DNA of 19,892 nucleotides. Source: JBDSGC01 sp046594105 (GTDB lineage: Bacteria > Acidobacteriota > Thermoanaerobaculia > Gp7-AA8). Positions 14,162 through 19,892 of the stretch are shown here, piece by piece. The notes under the pieces were generated by a model. That model saw only the letters and a program-made list of their open reading frames with translations. It was not told the origin of the DNA and ran no database searches. Made by a program: the position numbers and the translations under genes. The DNA is taken from assembly GCA_046594105.1 (NCBI GenBank), contig JBKJQB010000201.1, positions 1-19,892 of the forward strand, in the 5' to 3' direction. Position 1 is the first letter of the stretch, and each line of letters opens with the position of its first letter.

Positions 14162-14266
14162 GCCGGCACGGCCGGCGGCGCTGGTTGCCCAAGGCTCCGC
14201 CAAGATCACGCGCCAAGACGTTCTGCCGCGCAGGCTCCTAGGCCGGCCGTGCCGGCCGTAGCCCGT
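14162..14266. repeat. family B GCCGGC-type dispersed repeat with inverted end
   Basis: The element starts GCCGGCACGGCCGGC right after the upstream stop codon. It runs about 80 bp with close similarity to 18777-18859 (shared CCAAGATCACGC, CAAGACGTT, CGCGCAGGCTCCT). It ends at 14242-14258 with GGCCGGCCGTGCCGGCC, an inverted version of its own head. It fills much of the 232-bp gap before the lipoprotein gene. Confidence 0.75.
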
Positions 14267-14393
14267 CCGGGGCCAGGCCGACGACCACGCGTCGCGCTTT
14301 GTTTTCGCCCGATACCTGGTTCCCTTCGCAGCAGCACGACCATGCTGATGGCTCAGCCCTTGCTAATTCCGTGAGTTGCATAAGGAGAAGAAG

Positions 14394-14906
14394 ATGAAAA
14401 AGTCGCTGGTATTGATGGCAGCCCTGGCGCTGGTCGTTTCGCTGGGATGCAAGAAAACGGAAGAAGCGGTCACCGGTTCGGAACCGACCGCCACGGCTGC
14501 AAGCACGCAGGAAATCGCCGGAACAAAGTCGCCCAATGATCTGAATCCCATCCAGGCGCAGTCGTTCATCGACGACGTCACCATCGGGCATGAAGTGGGA
14601 GCTGATGGAACGATCCCGACCGGAAAGACGGGAGACGACTTCGCGCCAAGTTCCATGGTTTACATCGCCATGAAGGTGAAAGACGCCCCCGCCACCTCGG
14701 CCGTCAAAGTCGTGTTCAACGGGAAGGACAACGCCAAAGTTGGCGACGAGACGAAGCAGGTTCCTGCCGGCGCCAAATTCCTGAGCTTCAGCAAGAGCAC
14801 CAAGGGATGGCCGAAGGGCGACTACAGCGCGGACATCTACATCGGCGACGAGAAGGTGAATACGCAGCACTTCCAGGTTGTCGACGCCAAGAACGCGGGG
14901 AAATAG
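14394..14906 (+). CDS. putative lipoprotein with C-terminal beta-rich domain
   Basis: The 170-residue protein has a lipoprotein signal peptide (KKS, then a hydrophobic core, with lipobox VSLGC giving Cys19). A low-complexity linker follows (about 20-45, Thr/Ala/Glu-rich). The beta-sandwich-like domain (about 55-168) contains FAPSSMVYIAMKVKDAP, AVKVVFNGKDNAKVG, and the closing KGWPKGDYSADIYIGDEKVNTQHFQV. The GWPxGxYxxxIYxGdekv pattern is common in bacterial surface lipoprotein domains of unknown role. AAGGAG at 14382-14387, 6 nt before ATG 14394, is strong and decides the start over the in-frame ATG at 14376. A stem-loop terminator follows 10 bp after the stop. Confidence 0.85.
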   Translation: MKKSLVLMAALALVVSLGCKKTEEAVTGSEPTATAASTQEIAGTKSPNDLNPIQAQSFIDDVTIGHEVGADGTIPTGKTGDDFAPSSMVYIAMKVKDAPATSAVKVVFNGKDNAKVGDETKQVPAGAKFLSFSKSTKGWPKGDYSADIYIGDEKVNTQHFQVVDAKNAGK

Positions 14907-14916
14907 CTTCCAGCTC

Positions 14917-14946
14917 CTGACGGCCACTCGAGAGGGTGGCCGTCAG
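14917..14946 (+). terminator. stem-loop terminator after lipoprotein gene
   Basis: CTGACGGCCAC (14917-14927) pairs perfectly with GTGGCCGTCAG (14936-14946) across an 8-nt loop, starting 11 bp after the lipoprotein stop. It has an 11-bp GC-rich stem but no clear U-tract. Confidence 0.6.
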
Positions 14947-14974
14947 TGATTCGGGACGGCGAGGGAACGGTGGG

Positions 14975-15436
14975 ATGACGTCGGAGCCGCAGAAACGCGT
15001 TCTTGTCGTAGACGACGACGGCGACATCCGGAATCTGCTGGGGGCGGCGCTGCGTGCACGCGGGCTTCTGGTCGATGAGGCACGGGATGGCGCCCAGGCC
15101 ATCCGGCTCCTGCGCGAGAATCACTATTCGGTCATGCTTCTCGACCTGCTCATGCCTGGTGTGGACGGTTTCCGCGTGCTCGAACGGATGGATGGTCCGG
15201 ACGTTCCATCCCCCGCAGTGGTACTGGTCATCACCGGCGCGGAACGAAGGGAGCTTGCCAGCCTGAACGCGCAGAAGATCCATGGCATTGTGAAGAAGCC
15301 ATTCGATGCAGCGGAGCTGGCCGATCTGGTGTTGGCCTGCGCGGAGTTGCGAAGCAGAAATTTTGGGGCGATGGCCATCGCCACGATGATCGCCGGAACG
15401 CCGCTGCTGGCGATCCTCAATCGGCTGGCGCACTGA
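14975..15436 (+). CDS. single-domain response regulator with hydrophobic C-terminal tail
   Basis: The 153-residue protein is one receiver domain. The acidic pocket is LVVDDDGD (10-17), the phospho-acceptor is Asp57 in VMLLDLLMPGVDG, the switch Thr87 lies in VITGAE, and the Lys is in VKKPF (107-110). There is no DNA-binding or enzymatic output domain. After the receiver comes a 24-residue hydrophobic tail (GAMAIATMIAGTPLLAILNRLAH, about 131-153) that may form an amphipathic or membrane-associating helix. It probably works by protein-protein contact like CheY/DivK-type regulators; no histidine kinase is in the window. GAGGGA 8-9 nt before ATG 14975 favours this start over GTG 14936, which lies in the terminator stem. 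It is tail-to-tail with a related receiver 14 bp away. Confidence 0.88.
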   Translation: MTSEPQKRVLVVDDDGDIRNLLGAALRARGLLVDEARDGAQAIRLLRENHYSVMLLDLLMPGVDGFRVLERMDGPDVPSPAVVLVITGAERRELASLNAQKIHGIVKKPFDAAELADLVLACAELRSRNFGAMAIATMIAGTPLLAILNRLAH

Positions 15437-15450
15437 TTTCTTCGCTGGCG

Positions 15451-15915
15451 TTACATCAGTCGCTGACGGAGAAGATCGGCCAGAAGCAGAATCATCGGGC
15501 CGCTGGTGCACAGGACACTGCCGAGCGATCCCCCCTCGCCAAGCCCAGCGCACTGTCTGACCGAAGCCAGCAGGGTCTCGATCTCGAACGGCTTGCTGAT
15601 GATTCCGCAGATTGCGAACGCTCGCGCCCGCGCCATGTCCTGCTGCGTCAACGCCGCGGTCACCACCAGCGTGCGCCGGAGCAGCTCAGGGGAGGCCTGC
15701 TGCAGATGTTCGAGGACGGCGAATCCATCGGTCTGCGGCATGCGAAGGTCCAGGAGGATCGCGGCGTATTGACGGGTCTGCAGTTTCTCGATCGCTTCCT
15801 GTCCGTCGCGGGCCACGTCGATGGCAAACTCACGCTGCAGCAACGCCATCATCAGCGTACGAGTGGCCTCGTTATCATCGGCCACCAGTATGTGAGGCTT
15901 CTCTACTCGAGACAT
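15451..15915 (-). CDS. single-domain response regulator, tail-to-tail paralogue with hydrophobic tail
   Basis: The 154-residue receiver has Asp13/Asp14 (ILVADDNEATR), phospho-acceptor Asp56 (ILLDLRMPQTDG), Thr86 (LVVTAAL) and Lys108 (ISKPF), so it should be phosphorylatable. No output domain is present. The C-terminal stretch SGPMILLLADLLRQRLM (138-154) resembles the tail of the neighbouring receiver (G-x-P followed by Leu/Ile-rich residues). This suggests an inverted duplication or a conserved functional tail. I choose ATG 15915 because the receiver fold begins directly after it; the frame is open 43 codons further but that part does not look coding. It is divergent from rsgA across 104 bp. 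Its kinase and targets are not visible here. Confidence 0.88.
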   Translation of the reverse strand: MSRVEKPHILVADDNEATRTLMMALLQREFAIDVARDGQEAIEKLQTRQYAAILLDLRMPQTDGFAVLEHLQQASPELLRRTLVVTAALTQQDMARARAFAICGIISKPFEIETLLASVRQCAGLGEGGSLGSVLCTSGPMILLLADLLRQRLM

Positions 15916-16019
15916 GGCGCCGGGACCCTCGCAGTTTCCAAAAGTGGATGGTGTGCAGTCTACACTGCGGATAGGCTGGGCGCTATGTCTGACTGGCTCG
16001 AAAGAGGGAGTGGACCGCA

Positions 16020-17072
16020 TTGAATCGACGAGGACGAGGACCACACCCTGTCAACCGGCAGCCTGGGCGCGGCCAGAGCAACGACGCCACCCATCAGAGC
16101 GGTCGCGAACGGGCGGTGCGCACCGAGGATCTGTTTGAGCAGGGCGAGTGGACGGTGCCTCATTCGGCCGATCTGGCCATCGTGATCGGACTGACCAAAG
16201 CGCGATGCCGGGTCTTCGACGGGACGCAGGAGCGGGAGTGCCTGATCCCCCCGCAGATTGCCGTCCGGCAGAAGAGTGCCCTGGCCGTGGGCGATCGGGT
16301 TCTCACCGAGATGGCAGAGGGTGTCTGCCGGCTGGCGGGCATCGCTGCCAGAAAGACTGTGCTGTCGCGCCCCGATCCGATCAACGCGCATCGACAGAGA
16401 TTGATCGCTGCGAATGTCGACCGGGTCATTCACGTGGTCTCCATCAAGTCGCCGCCGCTGCGGCCGCGATTGATCGATCGTTACCTCATCGCCATCCAGC
16501 GCGGCGGGGCGGAGCCGGTGATCTGCGTGAACAAGATCGATCTGGTCGACGAGGAAGAACGGCGGATCCAGCTGGCCGTCCTCGATCCCTATCGCCGCCT
16601 GCCGGTGCCGGTGGTCGCGGTCTCCACTCGGAGCGGAGAGGGGCTGGATGAGCTGCGCGATCTGGCTCGCGGTCATTTCTGCGCGCTGGTCGGGCACAGC
16701 GGGGTCGGAAAATCGTCCATCCTCAACGCGCTCGATGAGCGCCTGCAGATTGCCACCGGCGAGCTTCACCGCCGCGGTACCGGGCGCCACACCACCACCT
16801 CTTCCACACTGCATGACCTCGGCGACAACACCTGGATCATCGACACGCCGGGCATCCGCGAGTTCGGGCTGTGGGACCTCGACCCCGCCACTCTCCGCGA
16901 TTATTTTCCGGAGTTCGCCGAGCCTGGGGAGTCGTGCCGCTTCAACGACTGCACGCATCTGCACGAGCCCGGCTGCGAGGTGAAAGAACAGGTCGAAGCC
17001 GGTGCGCTCAACCGGGCGCGATATGACACCTACGTGCGCCTTGCGGAAGATCTCGCAGAGGGTCATCGTTAG
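16020..17072 (+). CDS. rsgA: small-subunit ribosome biogenesis GTPase RsgA
   Basis: The 350-residue protein is a circularly permuted GTPase that checks late maturation of the 30S subunit. An OB-fold domain (about 50-115) comes first. The G motifs follow in permuted order: G4 NKID (171-174), G1 GHSGVGKSS (225-233), G2 GRHTTT (255-260) and G3 DTPG (275-278). The C-terminal zinc module has Cys306, Cys311, His313 and Cys319 (CRFNDCTHLHEPGC). The first 35 residues are basic and Arg-rich, like the N-terminal extension of other RsgA proteins. The start appears to be TTG 16020, after GGGAG about 9 nt upstream, since no ATG precedes the OB domain in frame; an internal GTG near 16115 is the alternative. 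The next small gene begins 7 bp after the stop. Confidence 0.95.
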   Translation: MNRRGRGPHPVNRQPGRGQSNDATHQSGRERAVRTEDLFEQGEWTVPHSADLAIVIGLTKARCRVFDGTQERECLIPPQIAVRQKSALAVGDRVLTEMAEGVCRLAGIAARKTVLSRPDPINAHRQRLIAANVDRVIHVVSIKSPPLRPRLIDRYLIAIQRGGAEPVICVNKIDLVDEEERRIQLAVLDPYRRLPVPVVAVSTRSGEGLDELRDLARGHFCALVGHSGVGKSSILNALDERLQIATGELHRRGTGRHTTTSSTLHDLGDNTWIIDTPGIREFGLWDLDPATLRDYFPEFAEPGESCRFNDCTHLHEPGCEVKEQVEAGALNRARYDTYVRLAEDLAEGHR

Positions 17073-17079
17073 CGGCTGC

Positions 17080-17262
17080 ATGGATCGAAAGCGCCTGCTC
17101 CTCGCCGCCGCCATCGTCGCCGCCTCCGGATGTGTTGCCAGCCGAGGACCACGGCCTCCGCAGCCGGGACCGCAACCGACTGCGGCGATCAACGTCGCTC
17201 CCGCTGCAACGGAAACCGCGCGGCCTTCCGCACTCCCCGAAATCCGGAAAGGAAGCTTCTAA
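17080..17262 (+). CDS. very small Pro/Ala-rich lipoprotein
   Basis: The 60-residue product has a clear lipoprotein signal (DRKR, hydrophobic run LLLAAAIVAA, lipobox ASGC giving Cys18). It is followed by about 42 residues rich in Pro and Ala (RGPRPPQPGPQP) with no folded domain. It begins 7 bp after rsgA and ends 10 bp from the convergent protease stop. It could be an anchored spacer peptide of the periplasm. Because it is short, a chance frame is possible, but the lipobox and the tight spacing argue for a gene. Confidence 0.55.
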   Translation: MDRKRLLLAAAIVAASGCVASRGPRPPQPGPQPTAAINVAPAATETARPSALPEIRKGSF

Positions 17263-17272
17263 AAGGTTCCCT

Positions 17273-18748
17273 TCACCGCTCTTTCGATTCGCGAACCACG
17301 TCCTGCGGCAATTTGAGCGGAACTCCCACCGGTACAGCGCTCGGAAAGTCGTAGCCGTTGATCTTGGCCACGGCCTCGGCGTCGTCGGCTCTGCCCGTGG
17401 CACGACGGGCCAGCTCATCCCAGCGGTCGCCGCTGCGCGAGGTGACCACACGGATGCGCGGAGGTTCCACCTCGCGCGCTCTGGCGCGATCGAAGCGCAG
17501 GTCCCGGAGAACCCCGAACAACCCCTCACCGCGGGTTTGAGCCTGGGAGATCTGCAGGAAGATGATCGCGCTGTCCTGCTCCACCAGCTGGGTCGACTCC
17601 ACCGTCACCTGACCGCGCTCGGTGTTCCCTCTCCACAGATCGACGGGCAGCTGTTGCCCGCTCGAGGTTCTGGCGACGCCGCTGTTCACGAACTGCAAGC
17701 CCATCTGCTGGAGCTGCGTCCTCACCGCCGTCTGCGCGGAGCCGAACTGCTGCAGTCTCTGAACGGGGACCTCCTGAACCACGAGGCTTTCTCCCGTCGA
17801 TCGCTCCGGCGACATCACAAACATCGCGCCCGGCTCCGTGGTCACCATCCAGCCGCGGGGAGGAGTGGCGATGATGCCGTAACGCCGGTTGTAGGCGACG
17901 TTGTCCCGGATGGTCGTCTCCAGCGTGCTCGCCCCGGTGATGACGCCGTCCAGGCGGGCGACCAACCCGCGATCGAGAGGCTGCGTGCCAATCGTCGCGC
18001 TGCGCTCCTGCAGGCCGGCGATCTCGTGGCGGACATCCTTGACCCGCTTCACAGGATCCGGATGGTCGATGAAGTAGCGCTCCAACCCGCCGCCCTTGCC
18101 GTTCTCCAGCCGCTGAAGGGCCAGCAGCATGTTCTCTGCGCCCTTCGGATTGAATCCCGCCTCGGTCATGTATGCAGTACCCAGTAGATCGGCCTGCGTC
18201 TCCTGCTGCCGCGAATAGCGAGTGAAGAGCAGGCCCGCGCCGAGCTGCACCAGGCTGCCGTACGCCTGCGATGCCGCCGGGCCCGCGGCGATCGAACCGA
18301 CCACCATGCCGATCTGCGCCAGCTGCTGCTGCGACATGCTGCGCGCAGAGTGACGCGCAGCCACATGAGAAATCTCGTGCGCGATCACCCCGGCCAGCTC
18401 GTCCTCCGAGTTCAGGTGTTCCATGATTCCTCGGGTCACGTAGACGTATCCGCCTGGAAGAGCCATGGCATTGACGATCGGCGAATCGAGAATGGCAAAG
18501 TGCCACTGGAGATTGGGCCGATCGGAAACCGCCGCCACCTTCCGCCCGATTCTGTCCACGAGTTGATTGAGCTCCGGCTTCTCGTTGTAGAGCCCGTACT
18601 CACGCAGGACTTCCACGTTGCCCTCTTGCCCCATGGCGATTTCCTGCTGTTCGGAGACGAGGTTGAACTCGCGCTTTCCAGTGACCGGATTGGTGGCGCA
18701 GGCGAGGGTGCTGGCGAGCAGAACGAAAAGCAGCAGTGAGCGGCGCAT
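17273..18748 (-). CDS. M48-family zinc metalloprotease lipoprotein with C-terminal LysM-like domain
   Basis: The 491-residue protein has a lipoprotein signal peptide (RRSLLLFVLLASTLAC, Cys17) followed by CATNPVTGKREFNLVSEQQE, the usual start of BepA/YfgC-like M48 proteases. The zinc site is HEISH (124-128), with Glu184 in the QQETQADLLG segment as the third ligand; ALPGGYVYVTRG (97-108) is also a family block. The middle part (about 260-430) is a less conserved domain probably concerned with substrates. The last 60 residues (IRVVTSRSGDRWDELARRA, ending VGVPLKLP) look like a LysM peptidoglycan-binding module. It likely acts in periplasmic quality control of outer-membrane proteins. ATG 18748 gives the signal peptide at the N-terminus; the upstream in-frame extension is not needed. 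It is convergent with the rsgA pair. Confidence 0.92.
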   Translation of the reverse strand: MRRSLLLFVLLASTLACATNPVTGKREFNLVSEQQEIAMGQEGNVEVLREYGLYNEKPELNQLVDRIGRKVAAVSDRPNLQWHFAILDSPIVNAMALPGGYVYVTRGIMEHLNSEDELAGVIAHEISHVAARHSARSMSQQQLAQIGMVVGSIAAGPAASQAYGSLVQLGAGLLFTRYSRQQETQADLLGTAYMTEAGFNPKGAENMLLALQRLENGKGGGLERYFIDHPDPVKRVKDVRHEIAGLQERSATIGTQPLDRGLVARLDGVITGASTLETTIRDNVAYNRRYGIIATPPRGWMVTTEPGAMFVMSPERSTGESLVVQEVPVQRLQQFGSAQTAVRTQLQQMGLQFVNSGVARTSSGQQLPVDLWRGNTERGQVTVESTQLVEQDSAIIFLQISQAQTRGEGLFGVLRDLRFDRARAREVEPPRIRVVTSRSGDRWDELARRATGRADDAEAVAKINGYDFPSAVPVGVPLKLPQDVVRESKER

Positions 18749-18776
18749 GAGCAACTTCAGTGCAAAAGTCAGGCAA

Positions 18777-18859
18777 GCCGGCACGGCCGGCGGCGTTGGT
18801 TGCCTAAGGCTCGGCCAAGATCACGCTTCAAGACGTTGCTACCGCGCAGGCTCCTCGGC
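18777..18859. repeat. family B GCCGGC-type dispersed repeat, full copy
   Basis: The element starts GCCGGCACGGCCGGC and continues through GTTGGTTGCC, CCAAGATCACGC, CAAGACGTT and CGCGCAGGCTCCT. It matches 14162-14242 except at about nine positions. It fills most of the 173-bp gap between the protease and trmB starts, so both promoters would lie in or beside it. Confidence 0.75.
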
Positions 18860-18921
18860 ACAGAGGCCGCCAGCCCCCAGTTGGGCCTCGAGCCGATGGC
18901 TGGAACCCCTATCATGCGCCG

Positions 18922-19509
18922 GTGACCGCGTCCGACCTCATCATCAACCCGCGGGAAGCGGGATTCGTCGCTCTCGACTTCCAGGACCTCTTCGGAAACA
19001 CGAATCCGGTGGTGCTGGAGATCGGCTCGGGCAAGGGGCGCTTCCTGATCGGAACGGCGACCGAGGATCCTCAGCGCAATTTTCTGGGGATCGAGAAGTC
19101 GCTGCACTACCATCGGCTGATCGGCGAACGGGTCACAAAACGGGGACTGACGAACGTGCGTCTGATCAATCACGATGCCTTTCTGGTGATGCAGAAAATG
19201 ATCGCCGACGCCTCGGTGACGGAGCTGCACATCTACTTTCCTGATCCCTGGCCCCGCAAGCGCGAACAGAAGCGCCGCATCATCCGCATGGAAGCGCTGG
19301 CGGAGATGAAACGGGTGCTGGTGGAAAGTGGGAGCGGGGTGTACGTAACCGATCATCAGGAGTACTTCGAAATCGCCGCCCCTCTGATCGCCTCGGTCTT
19401 CCGCTCAGAGACGCGGGTGCCGGGCGCCGAAGATCCCCCGCGCACAAACTATGAAGCGAAATACCGGGAAGAGGGACGGCCGATCTACGAAGTGAGGTTT
19501 TGGAAGTAG
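18922..19509 (+). CDS. trmB: tRNA (guanine-N7-)-methyltransferase
   Basis: The 195-residue enzyme methylates G46 in the variable loop of tRNAs using S-adenosylmethionine. The SAM-binding motif I is LEIGSGKGRFL (32-42) and motif II is GIEKS (56-60). The tRNA/catalytic block is HIYFPDPWPRKREQKRR (103-119), and the C-terminal signature is TNYEAKYREEGRPIYEVRF (175-193). Length is at the short end of the family, lacking the usual N-terminal extension. The start is read as GTG 18922. The nearby ATG 18914 is out of frame, and no good Shine-Dalgarno precedes either. The TAG stop overlaps the first base of a family B repeat. Confidence 0.95.
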   Translation: MTASDLIINPREAGFVALDFQDLFGNTNPVVLEIGSGKGRFLIGTATEDPQRNFLGIEKSLHYHRLIGERVTKRGLTNVRLINHDAFLVMQKMIADASVTELHIYFPDPWPRKREQKRRIIRMEALAEMKRVLVESGSGVYVTDHQEYFEIAAPLIASVFRSETRVPGAEDPPRTNYEAKYREEGRPIYEVRFWK

Positions 19510-19550
19510 CCGGCACGGCCGGCGGCGTTGGTTCGCCCAGCGTCTGCCAC
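19509..19550. repeat. family B GCCGGC-type dispersed repeat, partial copy
   Basis: The head of the family, GCCGGCACGGCCGGC then GGCGTTGGTT, is present immediately after the trmB stop. The remainder diverges after about 40 bp. Bases 19551-19666 hold no gene I can support. Confidence 0.7.
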
Positions 19551-19666
19551 GATTTTTCGCAGCAGTCGCGTGCACGGACGCCTTTGATTGCAGATGACGC
19601 GCGGGCGCGTCAATTAGAAGGCCGGGCACTGCGCGAGGCGCAGCCGTTGATGGTGAGAAACGGGAA

Positions 19667-19892
19667 GCTCTCCCGATCGAGTTCCTTCTCCCCGCCGCAG
19701 CGGGGAGAAGGTCCGCGAAGCGGGGATGAGATACTCCGTTGGCTGTCAAGGCTGAAGTGCTGTGGAAACCTCGGAAATCGCAGAAGGCGCGATTCCCGAC
19801 GTTCCCACAGCACTTCAGGCTTGACAGCCAACGGAGTATCTCATCCCCGCTTCGCGGACCTTCTCCCCGCTGCGGCGGGGAGAAGGAACTCG
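19667..19892. repeat. family C paired palindromic repeat within a long palindrome reaching the window end
   Basis: Positions 19678-19781 pair with 19789-19892 across a 7-nt loop centred at 19785. The arms are 104 bp with only four mismatches (19751, 19766, 19770, 19775 and their partners). The outer part of each arm is a family C unit with its own hairpin CTTCTCCCCGCCGCAGC..GGGAGAAG and the tail GCGAAGCGGGGATGAG, as at 9633-9774. The inner part (GCTGTCAA, GAAGTGCTGTGG) is absent from the other copy. No reading frame here looks like a gene. The right arm is cut by the end of the window. Confidence 0.9.

Noticed and set aside
1..19892. tRNA, rRNA or other known RNA gene
   Set aside because: No T-loop plus acceptor-stem arrangement or rRNA-like conserved block was recognised in any gap. 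A covariance-model scan would be decisive.
19678..19892. Palindrome as a pure assembly fold-back
   Set aside because: The arms differ at four positions and the outer units match another locus in the window, so a real repeat is more likely, though read support is needed.

Overview
The window is GC-rich, gene-dense bacterial chromosome with 20 protein genes I can support, plus one doubtful 13-codon frame. There are no RNA genes, no CRISPR array and no recognisable transposase. Several proteins carry lipoprotein signal peptides, and there is an M48/LysM envelope protease, so a Gram-negative cell is likely. The housekeeping genes (ychF, dinB, rsgA, trmB) do not fix the phylum. The gene mix and the abundance of palindromic intergenic repeats would suit Acidobacteriota or a neighbouring lineage, but that is a low-confidence guess.

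Layout. (1) 1-1699 (+): the 3' part of ychF, then an alpha/beta hydrolase. (2) 1816-7780: a glycan-type cluster. A membrane GT2 with a long Arg-rich tail lies on the minus strand, divergent from a second membrane GT2. After a 321-bp repeat-filled gap come radical SAM/SPASM, GT4 and radical SAM/SPASM genes. The last three are linked by ATGA stop/start overlaps, and a 13-codon mini-ORF bridges the first junction. The combination suggests synthesis and radical modification of a lipid-linked or surface glycan, with unknown substrate. (3) 8078-9560 (+): three small envelope or secreted proteins (lipoprotein, membrane protein, SnoaL/DUF4440-like). (4) 9856-10836 (-): an oxidoreductase of the dihydrodipicolinate reductase / 2,4-diaminopentanoate dehydrogenase type. 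(5) 11415-13705: dinB (-) divergent from a D-threonine aldolase / D-serine dehydratase-like PLP enzyme (+). (6) 13835-14906 (+): a disordered hydrophilic protein and a lipoprotein. (7) 14975-15915: two tail-to-tail single-domain response regulators with matching hydrophobic C-terminal tails. (8) 16020-19509: rsgA with a tiny lipoprotein, a convergent M48 lipoprotein protease, and trmB.

The intergenic DNA is the most distinctive part. At least three families of dispersed palindromic repeats occur: A at 4306-4534 and 11103-11261; B at 3174, 14162, 18777 and 19509; C at 9633-9774 and 19667-19892. There is also a 157-bp segment bounded by 23-bp inverted repeats at 10903-11059. The window ends inside a near-perfect palindrome of at least 215 bp. 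No defence or mobile system is visible. The best candidates for something undescribed are the radical SAM/glycosyltransferase cluster and the paired tailed receiver proteins.
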